Of a stretch of 32,682 bases of DNA, positions 26,098-32,682 are shown in pieces. The notes beneath the pieces were generated by a model. It made no database searches, was not told the origin of the DNA, and worked only from the letters and a program-made list of their open reading frames with translations. The stretch's first letter is position 1, and each line of letters begins with the position of its first letter. The stretch lies in assembly GCA_002898735.1 (NCBI GenBank), contig BEHY01000029.1, positions 1 to 32,682 of the forward strand. Reading direction: 5' to 3'. A program made the position numbers and the translations under genes. Origin of the DNA: Candidatus Thermoflexus japonica (lineage in GTDB: Bacteria; Chloroflexota; Anaerolineae; Thermoflexales; Thermoflexaceae).

Positions 26098-27039
26098 ATG
26101 AGCGCGATCGCGCCTCCTCTGACGAGGGAACTGGCTGTGCCCCGGCGCTCGCCGACCATGGAGGCCCTGCGCCGCCTGGTCCGCCATCGATCGGCCCAGG
26201 TGGGCTTTTTCCTGCTGGGCCTGATGGTCTTCGTGGCGATTTTTGCCGATGTCATCGCGCCCTACGACCCGATCCGGCCGCTGAAAGATGTCCAGCGCCG
26301 GGCGCCGCCATGCATCCATCTGCTGGGTTGTCCGCGGGATCAACCCCAGCATCTTTTCGGGATCGATGGCAACAACCGGGACCTGTTCTCCCGGGTGATC
26401 TATGGCTCCCGGCTTTCGTTGCAGATCGGCTTCTCCACCATCACCTTCGCCATCATCGTGGGGGGGCTGCTGGGCGCTGTGGCGGGATATGCGGGGGGCT
26501 GGGTGGACAACGTCATCATGCGGGTGATGGACGTGATCCTGGCCTTCCCCAGCCTGTTGCTGGCCATCGCCATCGTCAGCGTGCTGGGGCCGGGGCTGAT
26601 CAACGCCCTGCTGGCCATCGGCTTCGTCTCCATCCCGGTCTACGCCCGCATCGTCCGGGCCGCTGTCCTCTCGGTGAAGGAGCTGGATTACGTGATGGCC
26701 GCCCGGGCGGTGGGCGCTTCCCCGCTGCGGGTGCTGTTTGTTCACATCCTCCCGAACGCCCTGACCCCGCTGATCGTCCAGGGCACCCTGGGGATCGCCA
26801 CCGCCATCCTGGACGCGGCGGCCCTTTCCTTCCTGGGGCTTGGGGCGGAGGTGCCGAAGCCGGAATGGGGGTTGATGCTGGGGGAGGAGCGGAACAGCGT
26901 CTTTAACGCGCCTCACCTGGTGTTTTTCCCGGGCCTTGCCATCATGCTGACCGTGCTGGCCTTCAACCTGCTGGGGGATGGTCTGCGCGATGCCCTGGAT
27001 CCCCGGCTGAGCTATCGGGGGTATGAGAAGCGGGTATAA
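26098..27039 (+). CDS. Dipeptide/oligopeptide ABC transporter permease, DppC type
   Basis: A 313-residue partner permease. After the first helix, the extracytoplasmic loop has APPCIHLLGCPRDQPQHLFG and then GNNRDLFSRVIYGSRLSLQ, the conserved DppC segment in slightly altered form; the EAA loop reads LDYVMAARAVGASPLRV, and FLGLGAEVPKPEWGLML is the family C-terminal block. The 117-bp gap after the DppB-type gene contains no gene. The Shine-Dalgarno is moderate (GGGAAG). Confidence 0.93.
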   Translation: MSAIAPPLTRELAVPRRSPTMEALRRLVRHRSAQVGFFLLGLMVFVAIFADVIAPYDPIRPLKDVQRRAPPCIHLLGCPRDQPQHLFGIDGNNRDLFSRVIYGSRLSLQIGFSTITFAIIVGGLLGAVAGYAGGWVDNVIMRVMDVILAFPSLLLAIAIVSVLGPGLINALLAIGFVSIPVYARIVRAAVLSVKELDYVMAARAVGASPLRVLFVHILPNALTPLIVQGTLGIATAILDAAALSFLGLGAEVPKPEWGLMLGEERNSVFNAPHLVFFPGLAIMLTVLAFNLLGDGLRDALDPRLSYRGYEKRV

Positions 27040-27171
27040 GGCTTTCGCCTTCCAGGCGGCAGGGCTCGGGGGCGCCTGAGGGCCGCCCCGTCCCCCCGCC
27101 GGGCGTGGGTCTGTTCGTGGGCGTGAGGCCTCCTCTGCCTGTGAGAAGCGCTGGACGAGCCCCGGGAAAGC

Positions 27172-27201
27172 TTGGCGGATTTCCCGGAGGAGACGTATAA
27201 C
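27172..27201 (+). promoter_or_regulatory. Promoter of alaS
   Basis: TTGGCG (27172-27177), an 18-bp spacer and TATAAC (27196-27201). The start would fall near 27208, leaving a leader of about 92 nt. Confidence 0.6.
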
Positions 27202-27212
27202 TTCTTAATGAC

Positions 27213-27236
27213 CCTGTTCGGATGTTGAGGAACAGG
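27213..27236 (+). promoter_or_regulatory. Hairpin in the alaS leader
   Basis: CCTGTTC (27213-27219) pairs with GAACAGG (27230-27236), a 7-bp stem with a 10-nt loop at the start of the predicted leader RNA. A second small stem TCGCT/AGCGA follows. No T-box antiterminator sequence is present; function is unknown. Confidence 0.3.
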
Positions 27237-27299
27237 AAGGACTCGATAGCCCCATCGCTGGATGAGCGAGGACGATCCTGATCGGGGAGCTGTAAGGAT

Positions 27300-30056
27300 A
27301 TGGAGAAGCGGAATCCGGTTCGGATGCGTGCGGCACAGATCCGGCAGGCTTTCCTGGACTTTTTCGCGGCCCGGGGTCACACCATCGTCCCCAGCTCTTC
27401 CCTGGTGCCGGTGGGGGATCCCACCCTGCTCTTCACCAACGCCGGGATGAACCAGTTCAAGAACGTCTTCCTGGGCCTGGAGACCCGCCCTTACAAGCGG
27501 GCGGCCTCGGTCCAGAAGTGCATGCGGGTCTCGGGGAAGCATAACGACCTGGAGAACGTCGGCCCCAGCCCGCGCCATCACACGTTCTTCGAGATGCTGG
27601 GGAACTTCTCCTTCGGCGACTATTTCAAGCGTGAAGCGATCCATTATGCCTTCGAGTGCCTGACCCAGGTCTACGGCCTGGATCCGGAGCGGCTGGTCTT
27701 CACGGTTCACCAGGACGACGACGAGGCTTACCGGGTCTGGACGGAAGAGATCGGGGCCCCACGGGAGCGGGTCTTCCGCATGGGGGATAAGACCAACTTC
27801 TGGATGATGGGGGACACCGGCCCCTGCGGCCCGACCTCGGAGATCCACTACGATTGGGGGCCGGAGTATTGCACCTGCGGCGATCCGAACTGCAGCGTGG
27901 CCCTGGATAACGGCTGCGACCGCTGGCTGGAGCTGTGGAACCTGGTGTTCATGCAGTTCGACCAGAAGGCCGACGGGACCCGGGTGCCCCTGCCCCGACC
28001 GGGGGTGGACACCGGGATGGGGCTGGAGCGACTGGCGGCGGTGCTTCAGGGGGTGTTCTCCAACTACGAGACGGATCTCTTCGTCCCCATCATCGAGCGG
28101 ACCCGGGAGATCCGCGGGCACACCCGCGCGGAGATGGAGGCCCATCTGGTGGCCTATCGGGTGATCGCCGATCATACCCGCGCCGCCTCCTTCCTCATCG
28201 CTGACGGCGTGCTGCCGGGGAACGTCGGCCGCGGCTACGTGCTGCGGATGATCATCCGCCGCGCCGCTCGCTTCGGCCGTAAGATCGGCTTCGAGGAGCC
28301 GTTCATGGCCCGGGTGGCCGAGGCGGTGATCGAGGTCATGGGCGGGCATTATCGGGAGCTGGTGGACCGCCGGGAGCATATCTTCCGCACCCTCACCCAG
28401 GAGGAGGAGCGCTTCCTGCGCACCCTGGATCTGGGCCTCTCCCGGCTGGAGGAGGTGCTGGAGGAAGTGGCCGCCCGCGGCGATCGCGTGGTGCCGGGCG
28501 AGGAGGTCTTCCGGCTCTACGACTCCTACGGGTTGCCCCTGGAGATCACCCGGGATGTGGCCCGGGAGCGGGGGTTCGCCGTGGACGAGGCGGGCTTTCA
28601 GCGGGCGATGGCCCAGCAGCGGGAGCGGGCCCGCGCCACCGAGCGCTTCGAGCTGGACACCGAGCAGCTCGCCCGCTACCGTCGGTTGCTGGCGATGCTC
28701 CAGGACAGGGGCCTTGTGGGGGATCAGGGGGTGGAATACGATCCCTACAGCGGGACCGAGCGGGAGACGACCGTGGCGGCCCTCCTGGTGAACGGGGAGA
28801 TGGTCCAGGTCGCCCGTCCGGGGGATCGGGTAGAGGTGATCCTGCCGGCCACCTGTTTCTATGTGGAAAGCGGCGGGCAGGTGAGCGATATCGGCCACAT
28901 CGCCCGTTACCCGGAGGGCGGCGGCGACCCGCTGTGGGAGATCGAGGTGGAGGATACCCGCCAGCCCATCCCCGGCCTCATCGTCCACATCGGCCGGGTG
29001 AAATCCGGCCATCCCCGGGTCGGGGATCCGGCGTGGGCGGTGGTGGATTTCGAGCGCCGCTGGGACATCATGCGCAACCACACCGCGACCCACCTCCTCC
29101 ACGCGGAGCTGCGCTCCCTGCTGGGCTCCCACGTGGTCCAGGCCGGCTCTCTGGTGGCGCCGGATCGCCTGCGCTTCGACTTCACCCACGGGACGCTGCT
29201 CAGCCAGGACGAGCTGGATGCGATTGTCTATGACATCAACACGGCCATCCTGATGGATTACCCGGTGAACGTCAGCTACGAGCCATATCAGCAGGCCATC
29301 GCCAGCGGCGCGATGGCCCTGTTCGGCGAGAAATACGGGGAGATCGTCCGGGTGGTCCGTATCGGATGGCCCGACGAGCCGCCCATCAGCGCCGAGCTCT
29401 GCGGCGGAACCCACGTCTACAACACCTCGCAGATCGGCGCCTTCGTGATCACCTATGAGGGCGGCGTGGGCTCCGGCGTCCGCCGCCTGGAGGCCGTTAC
29501 CGGCCGGGAGGCGGTGCGCCTGATCCAGGACCGCATGCGCCGTCTCACCCATGCGGCCACCTACCTGGAGGTGCGGCCGGAGGAGGTCGATCGGAAGGTC
29601 CTCGACCTCCTGGATCGGATCCAGTCCCTGGAGAAGGAGCTGGCGCGGTTGCGCCGGGAGGTCGCCCGTCAGGAGTTCGAGGCGATGTTCCGCCAGGCCG
29701 AGCGGGTCGGGGAGATCACCGTGCTGGCGGCTCAGAGCCGGGTGGGGGACATCGAGCAATTGCGGGAGATGACGGACTGGTTCCGCGAGCGGGTGCGGAC
29801 GAACGGGGTGATCGTGCTCGCATCGGTCATCGGCGGGCGTCCGAATTTCGTGGCGGCGGTGACCCCGGACCTGGCGGAACGGGGCCTGGACGCGGTGCGG
29901 GTGGTGCGGGCGGTGGCCCAGGTGGTGGGCGGAAGCGGCGGCGGCCGGCCCACGCTGGCCCAGGCCGGTGGGCGCGACGCCAGCAAGATCGGCGAGGCCC
30001 TCCATCAGGCCCCTCGCCTGGTCTCCGAATGGCTGAAGCGCTCGGCGGCTTCCTGA
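27300..30056 (+). CDS. alaS: Alanyl-tRNA synthetase
   Basis: Charges tRNA-Ala and clears misacylated Ser or Gly. The 918-residue protein is complete: class II catalytic core (FTNAGMNQFKNVFLG, KCMRVSGKHNDLENVG, MGDTGPCGPTSEIHYD, PGVDTGMGLERLA), tRNA-recognition region, editing domain with the zinc motif H594/H598 in HTATH and C701/H705 in CGGTH, and the C-terminal C-Ala domain with GGSGGGRPTLAQAGG. A Cys-rich insert CTCGDPNC...C sits after motif 2. The ATG at 27300 has a weak AAGG site. It is followed by a 15-bp terminator hairpin and convergent with the secreted GH-A-like gene. Confidence 0.98.
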   Translation: MEKRNPVRMRAAQIRQAFLDFFAARGHTIVPSSSLVPVGDPTLLFTNAGMNQFKNVFLGLETRPYKRAASVQKCMRVSGKHNDLENVGPSPRHHTFFEMLGNFSFGDYFKREAIHYAFECLTQVYGLDPERLVFTVHQDDDEAYRVWTEEIGAPRERVFRMGDKTNFWMMGDTGPCGPTSEIHYDWGPEYCTCGDPNCSVALDNGCDRWLELWNLVFMQFDQKADGTRVPLPRPGVDTGMGLERLAAVLQGVFSNYETDLFVPIIERTREIRGHTRAEMEAHLVAYRVIADHTRAASFLIADGVLPGNVGRGYVLRMIIRRAARFGRKIGFEEPFMARVAEAVIEVMGGHYRELVDRREHIFRTLTQEEERFLRTLDLGLSRLEEVLEEVAARGDRVVPGEEVFRLYDSYGLPLEITRDVARERGFAVDEAGFQRAMAQQRERARATERFELDTEQLARYRRLLAMLQDRGLVGDQGVEYDPYSGTERETTVAALLVNGEMVQVARPGDRVEVILPATCFYVESGGQVSDIGHIARYPEGGGDPLWEIEVEDTRQPIPGLIVHIGRVKSGHPRVGDPAWAVVDFERRWDIMRNHTATHLLHAELRSLLGSHVVQAGSLVAPDRLRFDFTHGTLLSQDELDAIVYDINTAILMDYPVNVSYEPYQQAIASGAMALFGEKYGEIVRVVRIGWPDEPPISAELCGGTHVYNTSQIGAFVITYEGGVGSGVRRLEAVTGREAVRLIQDRMRRLTHAATYLEVRPEEVDRKVLDLLDRIQSLEKELARLRREVARQEFEAMFRQAERVGEITVLAAQSRVGDIEQLREMTDWFRERVRTNGVIVLASVIGGRPNFVAAVTPDLAERGLDAVRVVRAVAQVVGGSGGGRPTLAQAGGRDASKIGEALHQAPRLVSEWLKRSAAS

Positions 30057-30086
30057 GCACCCGCCTGTCTCCCTCCTCGCTCCTGA

Positions 30087-30121
30087 AAACCGGGGAGGCG
30101 GCGATCCCGCCTCCCCGGTTT
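30087..30121. terminator. Terminator between alaS and the convergent secreted-protein gene
   Basis: A perfect 15-bp stem (30087-30101 with 30107-30121) and a 5-nt loop. The outer pairs are AAA/TTT, so either strand ends in a short U-run. It probably serves both genes. Confidence 0.85.
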
Positions 30122-30140
30122 CCCCGCTGCATGCCCCCGA

Positions 30141-31580
30141 TCACCGCTGGATGAGCGGCAGGTAGTCCCGATACACCTCCGGCACCACGCGAAGGATCAC
30201 TGTCAGGTCCTGGATCCCCCCCTCCACGGCGAGCGCCATCGGCGTCCACGGCGTCGCCTGCACCCGGATGGTCGCGGTATACACCCCGAGGGGCTTCCCG
30301 GTCGGATCCACCCGGAACGGGAGGGGCTGGCGATAGGTCCCTGAGGACGCTTCCACGTTGAGCGGGAAATCCGGGCTCGAGCTCCCCAGCACCGTCCACT
30401 GGAGGGGCTCCGGAGAGCGGTTGCGAACCCGGAAGGCCCTGCGCAGGAGGGCGGGCGCGTCCACATCCGAAAGGAGCAGCTGTGGGGTGTTCCAGACCGG
30501 GCGGGCCGGCACCGGGTTCTTGCTCATGTTCCGAAGCGCCGTCTCCGCCGGACGTCCCTTGATATCATAGAAACCCATCTGATCGCAACTGCTCGAATTG
30601 TAAAACCCGTAGTTGAACAGAAGCATCGCCCCCATCCAGGGCCAGTTCGCCTCCGCCCACTGATAGGCCTGAACCAGATTATCCGCCTGCTGCTGGAGGG
30701 AGACCAGCTGCCAGAGCCGGCCGCTGAAGGAGGGATCGCTTCGGCACTCCGACCACCCCACCTGCGCGGGGTCCACCAGCCAGCCGAACTCCGTCGCCCA
30801 GATGGGCTTATCCACGCCGAACTCGCCCACCATGATCTGGCGGATCACCTCGACGGTGCGGAAGCAGAAGTCGTTGGGCCCGCACTCCGGAGAGCCCGGC
30901 GCGGCGGTGGCGGGGGCGGCGAATCCATACGGATGGAAGCCCAGGGCATCGAAGCAATTCGCCGCGCCGGCCTGCAGCATCTCCCGCAGGAACTCCCGCT
31001 CGTCCTGGTAGTAGCCCGGGCACCATCCCATGCCCGGCGCGCAGTAGCCCTTGTGCCCGTTCCAGGTGAAGGGAACGCGGCCGGTGGGCGCCAGGCCGGC
31101 GGAGACCACGATGGCCGTGGGATCGGCCCGCTTGATCCGGCGGTAGGCCTCACACAGAACGCGCGTGTAATCCGCCGCGTTCGGAGGCGCGGCCCAGCCG
31201 TAAGAGGCGTCCAGGTTCGGCTCATTGCCGATCTCCCACGCCTCGATGAAATCCGCCTGGGTCCCCGCCTCGTTCTCCAACCAGTTCCCCCATGCGTTCA
31301 GATGGTTCAGCGTGTCCGCGTGCACATCCACCCGCCGCAGGACCCGATAGGGGAGCCGGCTTCCCACCGGACCAAAGACCTTGGTCCAGTCGAAGCCCAT
31401 CTCCCCGATGCCTGGATCCTCGGAATACAACGGGTTGACGCCGTAGCCGAGATGGGGGACGGATTGGGCGCGCGTGCCCGAAGAGGAGGAAATCGAAGAA
31501 GCTGCCAGGGCGATCCCCAGGCCGATCCCCACCAGCCATGCCCACCGATGTTCCCACCTTCTTCTGCATCGGATCCGCAT
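30141..31580 (-). CDS. Secreted clan GH-A-like hydrolase with C-terminal YLPLIQR
   Basis: A 479-residue secreted protein: basic N-terminus, hydrophobic helix 13-31, likely cleavage after RAQ (39). The barrel region has WEIGNEP with E120 as candidate acid/base, GFHPYGF, and WATEFGW with E264 as candidate nucleophile, the arrangement of clan GH-A enzymes. Residues from about 385 form a beta-sandwich-like domain, and the protein ends VYRDYLPLIQR, the motif that other secreted proteins here carry near the N-terminus. The ATG at 31580 follows GGGAGG by seven bases. Substrate and exact GH family are not recognised. Confidence 0.8.
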   Translation of the reverse strand: MRIRCRRRWEHRWAWLVGIGLGIALAASSISSSSGTRAQSVPHLGYGVNPLYSEDPGIGEMGFDWTKVFGPVGSRLPYRVLRRVDVHADTLNHLNAWGNWLENEAGTQADFIEAWEIGNEPNLDASYGWAAPPNAADYTRVLCEAYRRIKRADPTAIVVSAGLAPTGRVPFTWNGHKGYCAPGMGWCPGYYQDEREFLREMLQAGAANCFDALGFHPYGFAAPATAAPGSPECGPNDFCFRTVEVIRQIMVGEFGVDKPIWATEFGWLVDPAQVGWSECRSDPSFSGRLWQLVSLQQQADNLVQAYQWAEANWPWMGAMLLFNYGFYNSSSCDQMGFYDIKGRPAETALRNMSKNPVPARPVWNTPQLLLSDVDAPALLRRAFRVRNRSPEPLQWTVLGSSSPDFPLNVEASSGTYRQPLPFRVDPTGKPLGVYTATIRVQATPWTPMALAVEGGIQDLTVILRVVPEVYRDYLPLIQR

Positions 31581-31622
31581 CGGTTCACCTCCCCATCGGT
31601 CGGATGAGAGGGGGTAATGGTT

Positions 31623-31628
31623 TTTATA
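31623..31628 (-). promoter_or_regulatory. -10 box of the secreted GH-A-like gene
   Basis: TATAAA on the minus strand, 42 bases ahead of the start codon at 31580, with a weak TTGTTC 18 bp further upstream. Confidence 0.4.
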
Positions 31629-31766
31629 CCGTTGGGGTCTCGGGGGGAACAAGCGGAGGGGGACTTTCCGGGAGGGCTCCCATCGCCGGGGGCTGGGATC
31701 TGGGTCGGGCCCCCGAAGGCTGTCGGTTCGGATTCGGTTCCGCAGCGCGACGCCATGCGGGCCAGC

Positions 31767-31791
31767 GGGGGCAACCCGTCGGGTTGCCCCC
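31767..31791 (-). terminator. Hairpin after the secreted unknown-family gene
   Basis: GGGGGCAACCC (31767-31777) and GGGTTGCCCCC (31781-31791) form a perfect 11-bp stem with a 3-nt loop, 11 bases past the stop codon at 31803. It has no U-run. Confidence 0.6.
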
Positions 31792-31802
31792 GGAAGGGAA
31801 CG

Positions 31803-32651
31803 CTACCGTTGCCACCAGTCCTTCCGGGAGCGGGGATCCATGAACACGTTGTTATCCCGCACTCCCACATCGATCTGCACGTCCCAGGCCCGGCCAATCG
31901 GCTGCCCGCCCCGGACGGCCGGCAGGCGCCCTCGCCCGCTGGCGTTCCATTGCTGGTAGAGATTCAGCAGCGAGGGCTCCACACAGATCCCGGTGATATA
32001 AACCGTGTATCCATGTTGGGTGCTATCTTCGCCAGTGTATTTCAGTGTGATCTGATTGGCGTCCGCGTAAAGAACCAGCGCGTCGAACCCGTTCCCGATG
32101 TCATAGCCGCTGTCGGGAACGTAGATGACCTCGCCCCGGGCGACGCCGAAGCCCGCGATGGTGACGGCAGGCCATCCCGGGGGTGGCGGCAGCCGTTGAT
32201 GATTTTGCCAGTCCCAGCCGTTGTTTTTATAAACGTTCCGGAAAACCGGGATCCGATGATCCCCGAAGAGGAAGCGGAACTGCGGCGCGCGGGAATCGAA
32301 ATCCCCGCCATAGTCCACCAGCCCTTTATACTCATTGACGGCCACATATCCCAGGAGGAGCAGGTTGTAGTCCGGATTATCGGCGACATTGAAGGGGGCC
32401 GGTGAGATGACCGGGAAGGTTTCATAAGAGGCGCCAGGGATGGGATCGCAGACACTGCGGGAGATCAGGGGGAGATAGACCCGATAGGTGGCCTGCGGGC
32501 TGTAAGAGAGCGTGAGGGACGGCGGGGCGGAGGGGCCGGCTTTGGAGGTGGGAGGGGCGGAGTTCTCCACAGAGGCCCCGTGGAAGATCTGGGCCAGCCC
32601 AAGGGATAGCCCCCAGATACTCCCTGCGATCCATTTCCGTTTCCAGAGCAT
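31803..32651 (-). CDS. Secreted protein of unknown family with YRVYLPLISR motif
   Basis: A 282-residue protein that I do not recognise. It has a short basic N-terminus and hydrophobic segment (8-24), a Ser/Pro-rich linker, then YRVYLPLISR (56-65) followed by a C-terminal domain of about 215 residues rich in aromatic residues and Asp (LLLLGYVAVNEYKGLVDYGG, FLFGDHRIPVFRNVYKNNGW, DVQIDVGVRDNNVFMDP). It has few cysteines and no recognisable catalytic motif. GGGAGG precedes the ATG at 32651. It lies upstream of the secreted GH-A-like gene on the same strand, with a hairpin and a separate promoter between them. Confidence 0.75.
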   Translation of the reverse strand: MLWKRKWIAGSIWGLSLGLAQIFHGASVENSAPPTSKAGPSAPPSLTLSYSPQATYRVYLPLISRSVCDPIPGASYETFPVISPAPFNVADNPDYNLLLLGYVAVNEYKGLVDYGGDFDSRAPQFRFLFGDHRIPVFRNVYKNNGWDWQNHQRLPPPPGWPAVTIAGFGVARGEVIYVPDSGYDIGNGFDALVLYADANQITLKYTGEDSTQHGYTVYITGICVEPSLLNLYQQWNASGRGRLPAVRGGQPIGRAWDVQIDVGVRDNNVFMDPRSRKDWWQR

Positions 32652-32682
32652 CCGAACCTCCCGGCATGGGATCGAGAAGCAT

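Noticed and set aside
24877-26916. Long minus-strand open frame opposite the two permease genes
   Set aside because: Low-complexity His/Gln/Asp/Gly-rich translation without family motifs, opposite well-supported permease coding sequence.
27202-27299. T-box riboswitch ahead of alaS
   Set aside because: No antiterminator consensus, no terminator, and the leader is too short for a full T-box.
27012-30005. Very long open frame antisense to alaS
   Set aside because: It is a product of high GC at third codon positions in alaS; the translation is rich in His, Arg and Gly with no domain, and alaS is certain on the other strand.
1-32682. CRISPR array, insertion sequence, prophage or integrase
   Set aside because: No regularly spaced short repeats outside protein repeats, no transposase or integrase motifs, no terminal inverted repeats; the only tRNA is not followed by a repeated 3' fragment that I could see.

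Overview
The window is a GC-rich bacterial chromosome segment of ordinary, single-copy genes with no insertion sequence, prophage or CRISPR array. Several features together suggest a thermophilic Chloroflexota (Thermoflexus or Anaerolineae-like) heterotroph: an archaeal-type S-adenosylmethionine synthetase under a bacterial SAM-I riboswitch, secreted proteins carrying a YLPL(V/I)xR motif, Pro/Thr-rich linkers and a family GT39 membrane glycosyltransferase with a C-terminal beta domain. This assignment is an inference from family resemblance; no 16S rRNA is present.

Layout. 1-3145 (+): the 3' part of a NACHT-like ATPase fused to a very regular HEAT array. 3249-5228 (-): a GT39-type membrane glycosyltransferase. 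5425-7125 (-): the SAM synthetase with its control region, namely two nearly identical promoters 90 bp apart, a SAM-I riboswitch and two intrinsic terminators in tandem. 7203-10574 (+): acyl-CoA dehydrogenase, etfB and etfA, an electron-transfer unit for fatty or branched-chain acyl-CoA oxidation. 10622-13164 (-): a LysE-type exporter and a secreted clan GH-A hydrolase-like protein. 13370-14602 (+): a GT4 glycosyltransferase. 14607-17259 (-): a PaaG-type enoyl-CoA isomerase, a 3-hydroxyacyl-CoA dehydrogenase and a degenerate dehydrogenase paralog. 17469-20135 (-): a membrane-anchored GH3-like protein whose catalytic residues are lost. 20287-21839 (-): a CoA-binding protein with an extra N-terminal domain, tRNA-Arg(CCU) and a DUF4870 membrane protein. 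22027-27039 (+): recJ, a flippase-like membrane protein and two DppB/DppC permeases. 27172-30121 (+): alaS. 30141-32651 (-): a second secreted clan GH-A-like protein and a secreted protein of unknown family.

The acyl-CoA dehydrogenase/ETF unit and the isomerase/dehydrogenase unit can cooperate in beta-oxidation, the first feeding acyl-CoA electrons into ETF and the second handling the double-bond and hydroxyacyl steps. The clearest regulatory system is the riboswitch: P1, antiterminator and terminator pairings can all be written out and exclude one another. The best candidates for new biology are the shared YLPL motif in three secreted proteins, the catalytically dead GH3-like protein, the NACHT-HEAT protein and the riboswitch/archaeal-enzyme pairing.
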